A stretch of 64,000 bases of DNA from Bacteroidota bacterium (GTDB lineage: Bacteria > Bacteroidota > Rhodothermia > Rhodothermales > UBA10348): positions 1-64,000 of the forward strand of contig JAQBZH010000005.1 of NCBI GenBank assembly GCA_027622005.1, given 5' to 3'. This document shows positions 51,601-62,193 of the stretch, piece after piece; position 1 is the stretch's first letter, and each line of letters opens with the position of its first letter. The position numbers and the translations under genes are program-made. The notes below the pieces were generated by a model that was not told the DNA's origin, ran no database searches, and saw nothing but the letters and a program-made list of their open reading frames with translations.

Positions 51601-52974
51601 ATGAATCTTTCCGCTCTGAAAACTGGACTAATTTTACGTATTGCTGCATTTCTAATCCTTCTCGGAGCAACCCTGCCTAAAAATCAGGCAGCAGCGCAGG
51701 ACCAGAAGATTCTGGATGAAATTGTTGCCGTAGTTGGGAATAGCATTATCCTTCAGTCTGAAGTCGACGGATATGTTCTTGGATTGATCGCTAGACAACA
51801 GATGGTTTACTCTGACGAACTGTGGCAATCGGCCCTCGATCAGTTGATCAACGAAAAAGTGCTGGTCATCCACGCCAAAAGAGATACGAACTTAGTGGTC
51901 ACCGATTTAGAGGTCGATCAAGGGCTGGATTCAAGGATTGATGCCATGAAAACCCAGGTCGGCGGTCAAGCAAGGCTGGAAGACCTGTATGGTAAAACAG
52001 TGATCGAAATTAAAGCCGAGCTTCGGGAGGATTACCGCGACCAAATTTTGGCTGAGAATTTTCGTCGGCAAAAAGTCAATGGAATTAAGGCCACTCCTAC
52101 GGATGTGAGGGCTTGGTTTGACTCTTTTCCTACGGATTCTTTGCCCACCCTGCCTCTCATGGTGCGTGTTTCCCATTTGGTTCGGATGCCCGTAGTGACC
52201 CAAGTAGCTCGGGATGAAGCGACGGAGATTATTACGGCCATTCGCGACTCGGTGATTGCGGGCGTAATCGACATGGAAAACATGGCGGAGCTTTTCTCCG
52301 ATGACCCAGGCTCTGCGGAGAAGGGAGGTCTTTACGAAGACATGTCGTTGTCAGAAGTGGTCCCCGAATTTGCAGCCGTTGCGGCTCGATCCCCCATTGG
52401 TGCTTATTCGAGAGTATTTGAAACGCAATTTGGTCTTCATTTTCTTCGGGTGAATGCTCGGCGAGGTGAACGAATCGACTATAACCACATTTTGGTCGCT
52501 TTTGATGAGCGAAAAGTAGATTCGGGCCCCGCGATCTCTTTTTTAACCCAAATGAGAGATTCTGTCTTGACCGGCGGTGCTTCGTTCGCTGTTTTGGCTT
52601 CTCAAAATTCAGAAGAGGAATCTTCCAAAGCGACGGGTGGACGAGTGTCCGATCCCAAGTCAGGCGAGCGCAATTTATATCTGGAGGCTCTGGGAGCCTT
52701 ATGGCAAAAAACGTTGTTAACGATGGAGGTAGGTGATATTTCTGAGCCTTCTGAAGTACAGCTGATCGATGGGCGCCGAGCGTTTCACATCGTGAAACTT
52801 GAGGCGCGAATTCCCGAACACCGCGTAGATATTTCGACTGATTACAAATTGATCTCGCAACGAGCTCTGGAATTCAAACAATCAGATGTCATGCAAAAAT
52901 GGCTCGCGGATCTCAAAGCTGATGTTTATATCGACCTTAGGGGAAAAGCCCGCGATTCTCTGGCCAAGAACTAA
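51601..52974 (+). CDS. surA: SurA-type periplasmic chaperone/peptidylprolyl isomerase
   Basis: LDEIVAVVGNSIILQSEVDGYVL; ALDQLINEKVLVIHAKRD; PpiC domains (VSHLVRMPV, YNHILVAFDE). Confidence 0.88.
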   Translation: MNLSALKTGLILRIAAFLILLGATLPKNQAAAQDQKILDEIVAVVGNSIILQSEVDGYVLGLIARQQMVYSDELWQSALDQLINEKVLVIHAKRDTNLVVTDLEVDQGLDSRIDAMKTQVGGQARLEDLYGKTVIEIKAELREDYRDQILAENFRRQKVNGIKATPTDVRAWFDSFPTDSLPTLPLMVRVSHLVRMPVVTQVARDEATEIITAIRDSVIAGVIDMENMAELFSDDPGSAEKGGLYEDMSLSEVVPEFAAVAARSPIGAYSRVFETQFGLHFLRVNARRGERIDYNHILVAFDERKVDSGPAISFLTQMRDSVLTGGASFAVLASQNSEEESSKATGGRVSDPKSGERNLYLEALGALWQKTLLTMEVGDISEPSEVQLIDGRRAFHIVKLEARIPEHRVDISTDYKLISQRALEFKQSDVMQKWLADLKADVYIDLRGKARDSLAKN

Positions 52975-53043
52975 TTTGTGATGGTCCTTCGGCCACACGT
53001 ATGTTTGGGCCCCGACTTCTTACTCTTAATCTTATTGTCCTAG

Positions 53044-54033
53044 ATGGAAATTAAAACATCCCCCGAAACGGTCGAAGAACTTCACGCCGGTTATAAAGCG
53101 CTTCGATCCGAAGTCGGAAAGGTAATTGTCGGACAGGAACACATCATTCTCCAGATATTTATCAGCATGATTTGCCGCGGTCATGCCTTGCTGGTCGGCG
53201 TACCTGGTCTCGCAAAAACGCTTTTAATTCACACGATTGCAGACGCTATCGACCTTCAATTTTCCCGTATCCAGTTTACCCCCGACTTGATGCCGAGCGA
53301 CATTACGGGAACTGAACTCATTGAAGAAGACGCCACGACCGGACGTCGGCAGTTTAAATTTGTGAAAGGACCCGTATTTGCCAACGTGGTCCTAGCTGAT
53401 GAAATCAATAGAACACCTCCCAAAACGCAGGCCGCGCTTCTTGAAGCTATGCAGGAGCATCGCGTAACGGCAGCAGGCCACACGTACACCTTACCTGAAC
53501 CCTTCTTCGTGTTGGCTACGCAGAATCCCATCGAACAAGAAGGGACTTATCCTTTGCCAGAAGCACAATTGGACCGTTTTATGTTTAATTTGTGGCTGGA
53601 CTATCCAACTTTCGCGGAAGAAATGGACATTGTCCGCCAAACGACAAGTGCATCCAAACCTCAGCTCAGCACTGTGATGACCGCTTCAGATATTCAAAGG
53701 TATCAACAAGTGGTTCGGCAGATTCCCGTTGCTGATAACGTGATTGAATACGCGGTCAAGTTGGTGACAAAAACACGTCCCAAAGGCGAAAACGCCCCTG
53801 CATTCGTAAAGGAATATCTGAATTACGGAGCCGGCCCCCGAGCTTCTCAGTTTCTCATCTTGGGCGCCAAAGCCACAGCCGCACTTGAGGGACGCTTAAC
53901 CCCTAGCATTAAGGACGTGAATGATATTGCCGTCTCTGTGCTTCGCCACCGAATCGTGACCAATTTTACTGCAGAAGCCGAAGGCGTCAGTCCTGTAGAT
54001 GTGATAAATCGGTTGATGAGCTCCGAAGCCTAA
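53044..54033 (+). CDS. MoxR-family AAA+ ATPase
   Basis: ALLVGVPGLAKTLLI; VVLADEINRTPPKTQAALLEAMQEHRVT; ATQNPIEQEGTYPLPEAQLDRFMF. Confidence 0.95.
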   Translation: MEIKTSPETVEELHAGYKALRSEVGKVIVGQEHIILQIFISMICRGHALLVGVPGLAKTLLIHTIADAIDLQFSRIQFTPDLMPSDITGTELIEEDATTGRRQFKFVKGPVFANVVLADEINRTPPKTQAALLEAMQEHRVTAAGHTYTLPEPFFVLATQNPIEQEGTYPLPEAQLDRFMFNLWLDYPTFAEEMDIVRQTTSASKPQLSTVMTASDIQRYQQVVRQIPVADNVIEYAVKLVTKTRPKGENAPAFVKEYLNYGAGPRASQFLILGAKATAALEGRLTPSIKDVNDIAVSVLRHRIVTNFTAEAEGVSPVDVINRLMSSEA

Positions 54034-54091
54034 GGGCAAAGATTTGGTTTACCTATATTGAGGCGTTGAACACCCTCAAGGACTTCTGGCG

Positions 54092-55420
54092 ATGACACTT
54101 TCACGTCCTGTAACTACCATCGGAACGAACTGGGCGTTGCTACCTGATGGCTGGCATCAACGCGTTGAAATCGGTATTGATGAAACGGGCTCCATTTGTT
54201 CACTCGGTCCCTGGACCGATGCCCAGGTTACCCACACCCTGAATGTGGCGATTCCGGGAATGATCAACATTCATTCTCACGCTTTTCAGCGAAAACTGGT
54301 TGGTAGAACGCAGCGATTTACCAAATCCGATGACGATTTCTGGTCATGGCGCTCGGGTATGTATAAGGATGTGGCGGAATTGACCCCAACTGGGCAGTTT
54401 GAGTGCGCAAACGCCTTATATCATGAGTTGCTAGAAAACGGATACACAACAGTCGCTGAATTTCAATATGCACACGGTGCCGAGGACCGAGAAGATCTTG
54501 AGACCGCGACCTACATGTCAGAAGCCCTTATGCGGGCCAGTCGAAGCTCAGGCATCCGGATGCTCTTGCTCCCCGTGCTGTACCAACAGGCAGGATTCGG
54601 TGATCGTCCGGCTTCGCTCGACCAACGTCCATTTGTGCTCGATACGTCGGTCTACCTTGAGTTGATGGATCATTTAATGGATGTATCAAGATCGGAACCG
54701 CTTGTTACGGTTGGTTATGCGCCTCATTCTCTTCGCGCTGTAGGTTATGATGCGCTCTCGGATTTACTAGATCATCGAGAGTCAAAAGCCCCTGGTTCCC
54801 CCTTACATATCCACGTGTCAGAACAAGTCCGAGAAGTTACCGAATGTATGTTAGGTACCGGTATGAGGCCGATTGAGTGGCTATTTCGGAATTTCAATGT
54901 GGATTCAAACTGGTGCATGATCCACTCTACCCACGCTTCAAAAGCCGAATTAGATTCTATCATACAATCAGGAGTAACGGTAGGCCTGTGTCCCACGACA
55001 GAAGGAGATCTCGGGGACGGGGCGTTTCCTTTAGCTGATTTTGTAGGTAAAGGTGGCAATTTTGCTATTGGAACGGACAGTAATGTCTGTGTGTCGCCGG
55101 CCGAAGAGATTCGGTTTATCGACTACCAAGCGCGAATACTCTCGCGGAAGCGCAATGCGTTCAAATTCGACGGCAGTTTGAGCGCCGCAACTCGCCTTTA
55201 CCAAAAGGCTCTCGAAGGCGGACGCGCCGCTACGGGCGTAAGGGTGGGTCGGATTGAAATAGGGTCCCAAGCGGATTTTGTTGAATTGCTCGAAGATCAT
55301 CCGCTAAGCCAAAACAGATCCGCCGACGAAATCTTGAGCGCCTACGTTTACAGTGCTGGACGAGATCTCATTGGAAAAGTATTGGTGTCGGGGAAACCGG
55401 TGGTCGAGCACAAATCCTAG
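54092..55420 (+). CDS. hutF: formimidoylglutamate deiminase
   Basis: PGMINIHSHAFQRKLVGRTQ; IHVSEQVREVTECMLGTGMRPIEWL; CPTTEGDLGDGAFPLADF; GTDSNV. Confidence 0.88.
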   Translation: MTLSRPVTTIGTNWALLPDGWHQRVEIGIDETGSICSLGPWTDAQVTHTLNVAIPGMINIHSHAFQRKLVGRTQRFTKSDDDFWSWRSGMYKDVAELTPTGQFECANALYHELLENGYTTVAEFQYAHGAEDREDLETATYMSEALMRASRSSGIRMLLLPVLYQQAGFGDRPASLDQRPFVLDTSVYLELMDHLMDVSRSEPLVTVGYAPHSLRAVGYDALSDLLDHRESKAPGSPLHIHVSEQVREVTECMLGTGMRPIEWLFRNFNVDSNWCMIHSTHASKAELDSIIQSGVTVGLCPTTEGDLGDGAFPLADFVGKGGNFAIGTDSNVCVSPAEEIRFIDYQARILSRKRNAFKFDGSLSAATRLYQKALEGGRAATGVRVGRIEIGSQADFVELLEDHPLSQNRSADEILSAYVYSAGRDLIGKVLVSGKPVVEHKS

Positions 55421-55648
55421 ATTCAGACGAGCCTCGATCACGGTAAAATTCACTTGCAAATGATCCGCAATAACGGCTTAACGTTTTTGGCGGACGAGTA
55501 GCTCTATCCGTCGGCAACAATTCAGCCGCAAATGGCATTAAAAAACTTTCCAGCTGATGTGGAGTAACTGAGGTTACAAAACGGCTATTACTTTAAGGAA
55601 AACATTTTATAGGTTGCTATTTTGAGATTCCACTACCGTTTAATACCG

Positions 55649-57412
55649 ATGCAATTCCGATCCATTTTAGCCTGTGTCCTGGTGCTTCTTCTTTTAGGAA
55701 GCGCCAATCCGGATCCATATCCCGACAACTATTTTCGATCCCCGCTTGGAATTCCCTTGTACCTGTCCGGAGGTTTTGCAGAAATGCGAAACAATCATTT
55801 CCACGGTGGTCTGGATATAAAAACCCAAGGAAAAACCGGATTTCGGGTATATAGCGCTGCAGACGGATGGATATCGAGGATTGTGATTTCCGGATCAGGT
55901 TATGGAAACGCGCTTTATGTTTCTCATCCGAATGGACACATGACCGTTTATGGTCACTTGAATGGTTTTAGAACAGATATTCAGGAGTATATGAAGGGCT
56001 TGCAGTATGAAAAGCAGTCCTTTGAAGCCGAGTATTTTCCCAACAAAGATCAGTTTCCTGTCTTGAAGGGAGACGATATTGCTTTATCGGGAAATACGGG
56101 CGGGTCGGCGGGACCACATCTGCATTTCGAAGTCCGAGATGAAACAAACGGCGCTCCCGTTAATCCCCTCTTGTGGGGTTTTGACGTTAAGGATTCTATC
56201 AGACCCCGAATCTTTAGAATAAAGGTGTATGCTCTAGGGAATAATTCGTTGGTGCGAGTGAGAGACCGAAAAACGGGTGGATGGAAAAAAATCACTTATG
56301 GCCAATCGACCACGATTGAAGCCTCGCTGGTTAACGGAAAACATGTTTTTACCGCTGCTGACAAAATTGAAGCTGCTGGCGACGTCGGATTTGCCATTCA
56401 AGGTCAAGATCAGCACGACGGCTCATCCAATCGTCTGGGATTTTACACGATTCAATTGACTGACAATGGTTCGACCGTTTTCAAGTCAACGATGGATCAG
56501 ATTTTGTTCGATCAAATGCGCTATATCAACGCACACCACGATTTTGCAGAACGGCGAAAATCAGGACGGTGGTTTGAGCGAAGCTTTATTCTGCCCGGCA
56601 ATAATCTACCGATTTATCAAAGCGACCGTCGTGGCATACTTTCTCTAGTAAGCGGGGAAAAGCATGCTATGCAGTATCGCGTGACCGATGCACATGGCAA
56701 CGAGTCGTCCCTTGATTTTATGGTGACCGGGATCGAGCCGACCCCAACGATCGTGACTGTTTCCAATTCGGAAGAAACGGCTTTTACCTTACCTTTCGAT
56801 CAGGATTTTTCATATCGCGCAGAGGAAATTGCCGTAAATATCCCTACTGGGGCCCTGTACGAATCGGGTCGATTCTCCTATAGGGCTATTGAATCGACTA
56901 AAGCGACTAATATTTACTCCAACATCCACGTCGTTCATTCGCCGGATGTACCCATTCAGTCTTGGGTAACGCTCGAAATCGTTCCAACTCGGCTCCCAGA
57001 AGATTTACAGAGCAAAGCAGGTATTGTTAAAGTTGCAAGCAACGGCAGCATTTCGTGGATCGGCGGGACCTATGATCAGGGGGTAATTCGCGGGCGCATT
57101 CGCAATTTCGATCGGTTTGCCGTCGGCGCCGACAGCCAGCGACCAACCATTCGTCCATTGAACCTGGTTGCAAATCAGAATCTGTCACGCGTCGGCGAGA
57201 TTCGCGTTCGAATTGCCGATAATCTGAGCGGAATCGGGTCTTACTCTGGTACAATCGATGGACGCTGGGTCCTATTTGAATACGATGCCAAAAATGCAGT
57301 GATCGTGTACCGATTTGACGGAAGTGTGCCGTCTGGATCCCATCAACTCGAATTGGTAGTCAAAGACAACAAGGACAACCAAACGACCCTAACGATTCCA
57401 TTCGTGCGATAA
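55649..57412 (+). CDS. M23-family peptidase (LytM domain) with C-terminal beta-rich region
   Basis: NNHFHGGLDIKTQGKTGFRVYSAADGWIS; GGSAGPHLHFEVRD; signal peptide. Confidence 0.92.
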   Translation: MQFRSILACVLVLLLLGSANPDPYPDNYFRSPLGIPLYLSGGFAEMRNNHFHGGLDIKTQGKTGFRVYSAADGWISRIVISGSGYGNALYVSHPNGHMTVYGHLNGFRTDIQEYMKGLQYEKQSFEAEYFPNKDQFPVLKGDDIALSGNTGGSAGPHLHFEVRDETNGAPVNPLLWGFDVKDSIRPRIFRIKVYALGNNSLVRVRDRKTGGWKKITYGQSTTIEASLVNGKHVFTAADKIEAAGDVGFAIQGQDQHDGSSNRLGFYTIQLTDNGSTVFKSTMDQILFDQMRYINAHHDFAERRKSGRWFERSFILPGNNLPIYQSDRRGILSLVSGEKHAMQYRVTDAHGNESSLDFMVTGIEPTPTIVTVSNSEETAFTLPFDQDFSYRAEEIAVNIPTGALYESGRFSYRAIESTKATNIYSNIHVVHSPDVPIQSWVTLEIVPTRLPEDLQSKAGIVKVASNGSISWIGGTYDQGVIRGRIRNFDRFAVGADSQRPTIRPLNLVANQNLSRVGEIRVRIADNLSGIGSYSGTIDGRWVLFEYDAKNAVIVYRFDGSVPSGSHQLELVVKDNKDNQTTLTIPFVR

Positions 57413-58750
57413 AACCGCGTCGGTTAATGCCTTTTGAGAAGGATCTAGATCGATGGCGAACGTCGGCCTCGTTTCCAGCTCTTTTAACTGCATTGGTTTT
57501 TCAACCGTTGATTTAGTTGCCAACTCCACTGTTTCAGGAAATTTAGCTGGATGCGCGGTTGATAAGACAACGATTCTTGAAGGTGATCCCGCTTCTTCAC
57601 GGAGTTTAAAGGCTGCAGCCAATGCAATCGATGTATGCGGATCTGCCACGTACCCCGTTTCGGAATAGACTCTAGACATGGTCTCAAGCATTTTATCATC
57701 CGAAAAAGACATTCCTGTAATAAGCTCCCGCATTTCCACTGGGCTTAATAAGGCAAACAGCCGTTCATAATTTGAAGGCGAGCCTACATCCATTGCGTTT
57801 GACAAGGTCCGGATGGACGCAGTTTGTGAGGCATTTGGATCGGACAAATATCTCGAGAAGAAGTCGTTACTGTTGTGCGCCGTTACGAATTGAGATACCG
57901 GCATTCCAGACAAATGAGCCATTACCCCAGCCGTTAAGTTTCCCAAGTTTCCAGATGGAACGACAAAGGAGATGTGAGGCGTCCCAAGCATTTTCGCGGC
58001 CCACACGTAGTACAGCATTTGTGGAATGAGCCGGCCAATATTGATCGAATTGGCCGTTGATAGATTCAAATCTTGCAATCGCTGGACTTCAAATGCCCCC
58101 TTGACCAACCGCTGGCAATCATCAAAATTACCTTTTACCCTCAGCGGCAAGACGCCCGTCCGCTTGACGATCAGTTGTTGCTCCTGAATCCGGCTTGTCT
58201 GTGAAGCTGGAAATAACAGAACAACGCGAACCCCTTCCATTCCGGAAAGGCCGTCCGCTACGGCGCTGCCGGTGTCACCTGAAGTAGCTACAAGAATGGT
58301 GACGCTTTTCCCCGTTTCTCTGATGCGCTCCCCCAGCAAAAAAGCCATGGTTCGCGCGCCAAAGTCTTTGAACGAAAGCGTTGGGCCGTGGAAAAGTTCT
58401 AAAACGTGTATTTGCTCTTGGAACGACTTGACTCCTTCCTGACCCTTTAGGGATGTGGGGATCAGTGGTTTTAGTGGGACCTCAAAGTTGAGCGCTTGTT
58501 CGACGAGTTCGACGACCTTTTTGGTCGAAAGGGCGCCTCCGAGCCATTGCTCCAAGAATGAAACGGAGCACGAATGAAACGAAGAGTTCGAAACGGCTGC
58601 CCAATTTATCCTGGGTACCTTTTTCGGGATATACAAACCTCCATCTTCAGCCAAGCCCTTTTCTACAGCGCTTAAAAGGCTTACAGCGACTCGCTCCTCG
58701 CTTAAATCAGGCGAGCGAGTACTAACCAGTGAAAGAGGTGATTTGATCAT
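57389..58750 (-). CDS. thrC: threonine synthase
   Basis: FHGPTLSFKDFGARTMA PLP motif; VATSGDTGSAVADGL; VPSGNLGNLTAGVMA. Confidence 0.95.
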   Translation of the reverse strand: MIKSPLSLVSTRSPDLSEERVAVSLLSAVEKGLAEDGGLYIPKKVPRINWAAVSNSSFHSCSVSFLEQWLGGALSTKKVVELVEQALNFEVPLKPLIPTSLKGQEGVKSFQEQIHVLELFHGPTLSFKDFGARTMAFLLGERIRETGKSVTILVATSGDTGSAVADGLSGMEGVRVVLLFPASQTSRIQEQQLIVKRTGVLPLRVKGNFDDCQRLVKGAFEVQRLQDLNLSTANSINIGRLIPQMLYYVWAAKMLGTPHISFVVPSGNLGNLTAGVMAHLSGMPVSQFVTAHNSNDFFSRYLSDPNASQTASIRTLSNAMDVGSPSNYERLFALLSPVEMRELITGMSFSDDKMLETMSRVYSETGYVADPHTSIALAAAFKLREEAGSPSRIVVLSTAHPAKFPETVELATKSTVEKPMQLKELETRPTFAIDLDPSQKALTDAVLSHEWNR

Positions 58751-58754
58751 CTGA

Positions 58755-59684
58755 CTATCCTAGGTAAGCTCCGTCACGATTTACGCTTCCCGATTGCGCG
58801 ATACTACCGACCCCTTGCCCCGAACAGGCTTTCTTCATCGCTTTAGCTACTTTTGTTGCCGAACTTTTTGATGGACAGACCGCGAACATGGCTGGTCCGG
58901 ACCCTGAGAGGGCGCATCCCAAAGCTCCTGCCTGAAGCGCCGCCAGCTTAATGTCGGTATAGGGCCCGATTAATCCGGCCCTGATCGGCTCGACGATCGA
59001 GTCTTGCATGATCAATTTCCCGATTTGCTCAATCTCCCCTTTGGCAAAAGCAAGACCTAACCGAGCAAGTCGTGATGCCCAAACCGCGCCTTCTCGGAGT
59101 GTTATTTGATCCGGAAGCAACTCGCGAGCTTGTTGGGTGAATACCTCTAATTCGGGTAGAATCACCGCAAAATGCATATCCCTTGGGGTATTTAAACGAA
59201 TAAAGTCGGAAGGACGATCCGGATCCAAAAATATGATTCCGCCCATTAGGCTGGGTACTACGTTATCTCCATGAATCGCTCCTGAAGCGGCCGCTTCTCC
59301 AGCTAAACAAGATGGGATCAGTTCTTGTTTGGTAAAAGGATTTCCTAGCGCCGAGTTCATTGCCATGGCACCTGCCACGGCGCTTGCTGCAGAACTTCCA
59401 AGACCGCTACCAGCACCAAGACCCTTGCAAATTAAGATGGACGCTCCCTGGTTGTAGCCGAATGCCTGCGCAACATGTTTTGCCGAAACGGAAGCCGTGT
59501 TCTTAAGGGGGTCGTTTGTCCCGACCCAGGCACTTTTAGCGTCGTAATGGACCTCATAAACAGGCTTCCTGGTCAACTTTATAGTCACCTGATCTTCCCA
59601 TCTGCTTAAAGCAACCCCTACTGAATCAAAACCAGGACCCAGATTGGAAAGCGACGCTGGAGCGAAAGCCGTAAACGTACTCAT
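58755..59684 (-). CDS. thrB: homoserine kinase (GHMP)
   Basis: ASLSNLGPGFDSVGVALS; GLGAGSGLGSSAASAVAGAMAMN. Confidence 0.95.
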   Translation of the reverse strand: MSTFTAFAPASLSNLGPGFDSVGVALSRWEDQVTIKLTRKPVYEVHYDAKSAWVGTNDPLKNTASVSAKHVAQAFGYNQGASILICKGLGAGSGLGSSAASAVAGAMAMNSALGNPFTKQELIPSCLAGEAAASGAIHGDNVVPSLMGGIIFLDPDRPSDFIRLNTPRDMHFAVILPELEVFTQQARELLPDQITLREGAVWASRLARLGLAFAKGEIEQIGKLIMQDSIVEPIRAGLIGPYTDIKLAALQAGALGCALSGSGPAMFAVCPSKSSATKVAKAMKKACSGQGVGSIAQSGSVNRDGAYLG

Positions 59685-59704
59685 AGGTTCACTCTTTCCA
59701 GGTA

Positions 59705-60745
59705 TTAACCAGCGCCGTTTTCTCTGGCCAAAAATTCCTCTGCGGTTCGAACCATTTCCTCGCTACCGATATAAACCGGAGTCCGCTGGTGCAACTTGTC
59801 TGGCACTACCTCCAGGATTCGACTTGTTCCTGTAGAAGCTGCTCCGCCGGCCTGCTCGGCGATGTAGGCCAATGGATTAGCCTCATACATCAAACGCAAT
59901 TTACCCGTTGGGCTTTTATGCGTGGCAGGATAAATATACAGGCCACCTTTAAGTAGGTTACGGTGAAAATCAGCGACGAATGAGCCAATATAGCGCGTAC
60001 TAAACGGCCGCCCTTCTTCTCCATTCTCTTGCTGCATCCACTTTATATGCTTCTTTAGCCCCCGATCAAAACTTTCATAGTTGCCCTCATTGACCGAATA
60101 CATGGCTCCATTTTTGGGAGTCCGAATATTGGGGTGAGACAATAAGAATTCTCCGATAGATGGATCGAGCGTGAATCCGTTGACCCCTTGACCTGTCGTA
60201 TAGACTAAGATCGTTGAACTTCCATAGACCACATACCCTGCTGCTATTTGTTTAATTCCGGGCTGCAAAGGAGATTCAAGTGTTGCCTCTTTGACACCTT
60301 CTGGCAACCGATAAATGCTAAAAATGGTACCTACGGAAACGCTTACCTCAATGTTGGATGAACCATCCAGCGGATCGAGCAACACAATGTATTTTCCTTC
60401 GCTTTCGTTTGCGGTACGAATGGGAATGGCTTCAGAATGCTCTTCTGAACCTATCAAACAACATTCGCCACCCCTTCTCAAGGCGCGAACGAACTCTTTG
60501 TGCGCCAACAAATCCATTATTTGTTGAACTTCGCCCTGGACGTTCACTTCGCCCGTATTTCCGAACACGTCTACAATTCCAGCTCGACGCATGTGCCAAT
60601 TCACCAGCTTCGCCGCTACACTGATATCACGCAACAATCTGGAAAAAGCACCTGATGAATGATCAAACGTACCCTGCTGCTCAATGATAAATTGTTCTAA
60701 CGTTTTGAAGGCACCGATTTCTTCTTGCTGTAGGTCCGAATGCAT
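59705..60745 (-). CDS. fbp: class I fructose-1,6-bisphosphatase
   Basis: LDPLDGSSNIEVSVSVGTIFSIYR; STRYIGSFVADFHRNLLKGGLYIYP. Confidence 0.96.
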   Translation of the reverse strand: MHSDLQQEEIGAFKTLEQFIIEQQGTFDHSSGAFSRLLRDISVAAKLVNWHMRRAGIVDVFGNTGEVNVQGEVQQIMDLLAHKEFVRALRRGGECCLIGSEEHSEAIPIRTANESEGKYIVLLDPLDGSSNIEVSVSVGTIFSIYRLPEGVKEATLESPLQPGIKQIAAGYVVYGSSTILVYTTGQGVNGFTLDPSIGEFLLSHPNIRTPKNGAMYSVNEGNYESFDRGLKKHIKWMQQENGEEGRPFSTRYIGSFVADFHRNLLKGGLYIYPATHKSPTGKLRLMYEANPLAYIAEQAGGAASTGTSRILEVVPDKLHQRTPVYIGSEEMVRTAEEFLARENGAG

Positions 60746-60893
60746 AGATGTCTAAATGGTCGCTTAGCCGTAAGAGGAATTTGATCGATGCCAAGATATT
60801 CCCTTCTGTGAGGGCTTCCAACCCCAGATCTTGTCATTTCACGGAAAAGCGGAATAAACTGAAGGGAATTGATCGAGCTCGAAGTTTCTCAGA

Positions 60894-62063
60894 CTACGCT
60901 TTAACTTTGAGCATTCGGTCAACGGTTTGGCCGATTCGGACCACAGCCTCTTCGATTTCTATTAGCGTAGTGCGACTGCAAATGGAAACTCGAATGGCTC
61001 CTTTTGCCACTTTTTCGCTCATTCCAAGCGTCGTCAGCACTTTACTCGCTTTCAAGGTCCCCGACGAACACGCTGAGCCGGCAGAGACAAAGACGCCATT
61101 CATATCCAAACCCAAAATGAGCATCTCCCCATCAAGGCCCTCTCCGTCCTCATCTAGACAAACAAAATTGATGATATGGGGTGAAGACAAGGAGCCCAAG
61201 GGCGAGTTGAATCGAATGTTATCAGGAAGTAGCTGTGTTAAACCATCCACTAAGACAGAGCGGAGGACTTGCATTTTAGAGGTGGCTTCCGCCCTTTCCT
61301 GAACCGTTCGTTCTAACGCGCGCGTAAAACCAACAATGGCTGCCACGTTTTCCGTTCCAGCCCGCCTTTCTTGTTCTTGACTTCCCCCTGCCAAATACGA
61401 TGTAAATGGGGTACCTGCCTTAATCATCAACACTCCCACGCCTTTAGGGCCACCCATTTTGTGCCCAGAAAGCGTCATGAAGTCCACAAAAGGTGTCAAT
61501 TCCGCCAAATTTAGAACTCCAGCAGCTTGAACTGCATCTGTGTGAAACAGATAATCCCGTGCTTTAAGAACCGTCGAAAGCTCTGCAATAGGATTAAACG
61601 TACCCAGTTCATTATTTACGGCCATGAAGCTAGCCAGCGGAGTTAGCTCCGAATGACGGCTGTGGTTCCGGAGAATTTTTTCAACCTCAGCTACTGAAAT
61701 CGCGCCCGTTGATTCTGGAGTCGCAAGCAAGACGGGGATTGATCCGGGCAATCTTTTGACGCATTCCCGTACTGATTCGTGTTCTATTGGACTCGTGAGC
61801 ACGCTGGAAGCCGGCTGATGAAAGACGGCGTTGTTTGATTCGCTTCCTCCCGAAGTAAATACGATTTCTCCAGGACCTACCCCCAGTAATTCAGCTACCT
61901 CCCCCCTGCACTTTTCTACCTGGTGACGAGCCTTTCTTCCCGGACCATATACGGCCGAAGGATTGCCATATTCGGATGTCAAATAGGGCATCATAGCGTC
62001 GAGTACCTCTGGCCACATGGGAGAGGTCGCAGCATGGTCTAAATAGACAGGCTCATAGCGCAT
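60894..62063 (-). CDS. cysteine desulfurase (IscS/NifS family)
   Basis: VYLDHAATSPMWPEVLDAM; TLSGHKMGGPKGVGVLM; SAGSACSSGTLKAS. Confidence 0.95.
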   Translation of the reverse strand: MRYEPVYLDHAATSPMWPEVLDAMMPYLTSEYGNPSAVYGPGRKARHQVEKCRGEVAELLGVGPGEIVFTSGGSESNNAVFHQPASSVLTSPIEHESVRECVKRLPGSIPVLLATPESTGAISVAEVEKILRNHSRHSELTPLASFMAVNNELGTFNPIAELSTVLKARDYLFHTDAVQAAGVLNLAELTPFVDFMTLSGHKMGGPKGVGVLMIKAGTPFTSYLAGGSQEQERRAGTENVAAIVGFTRALERTVQERAEATSKMQVLRSVLVDGLTQLLPDNIRFNSPLGSLSSPHIINFVCLDEDGEGLDGEMLILGLDMNGVFVSAGSACSSGTLKASKVLTTLGMSEKVAKGAIRVSICSRTTLIEIEEAVVRIGQTVDRMLKVKA

Positions 62064-62193
62064 TAATGCTCGATCGACTAATTGGAGAATATTCTGATTT
62101 TGTTGAGCGTTTAACCAAACGCCGAAGCGGTTTGCCTGATCCTTTCCTACCTTAAGGCCGGCACAATTCTGCTAATCATTTAATTATTTGGGA

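Noticed and set aside
60748-61302. 184-aa ORF on + strand
   Set aside because: Mostly antisense to the cysteine desulfurase C-terminus; no recognisable motif.
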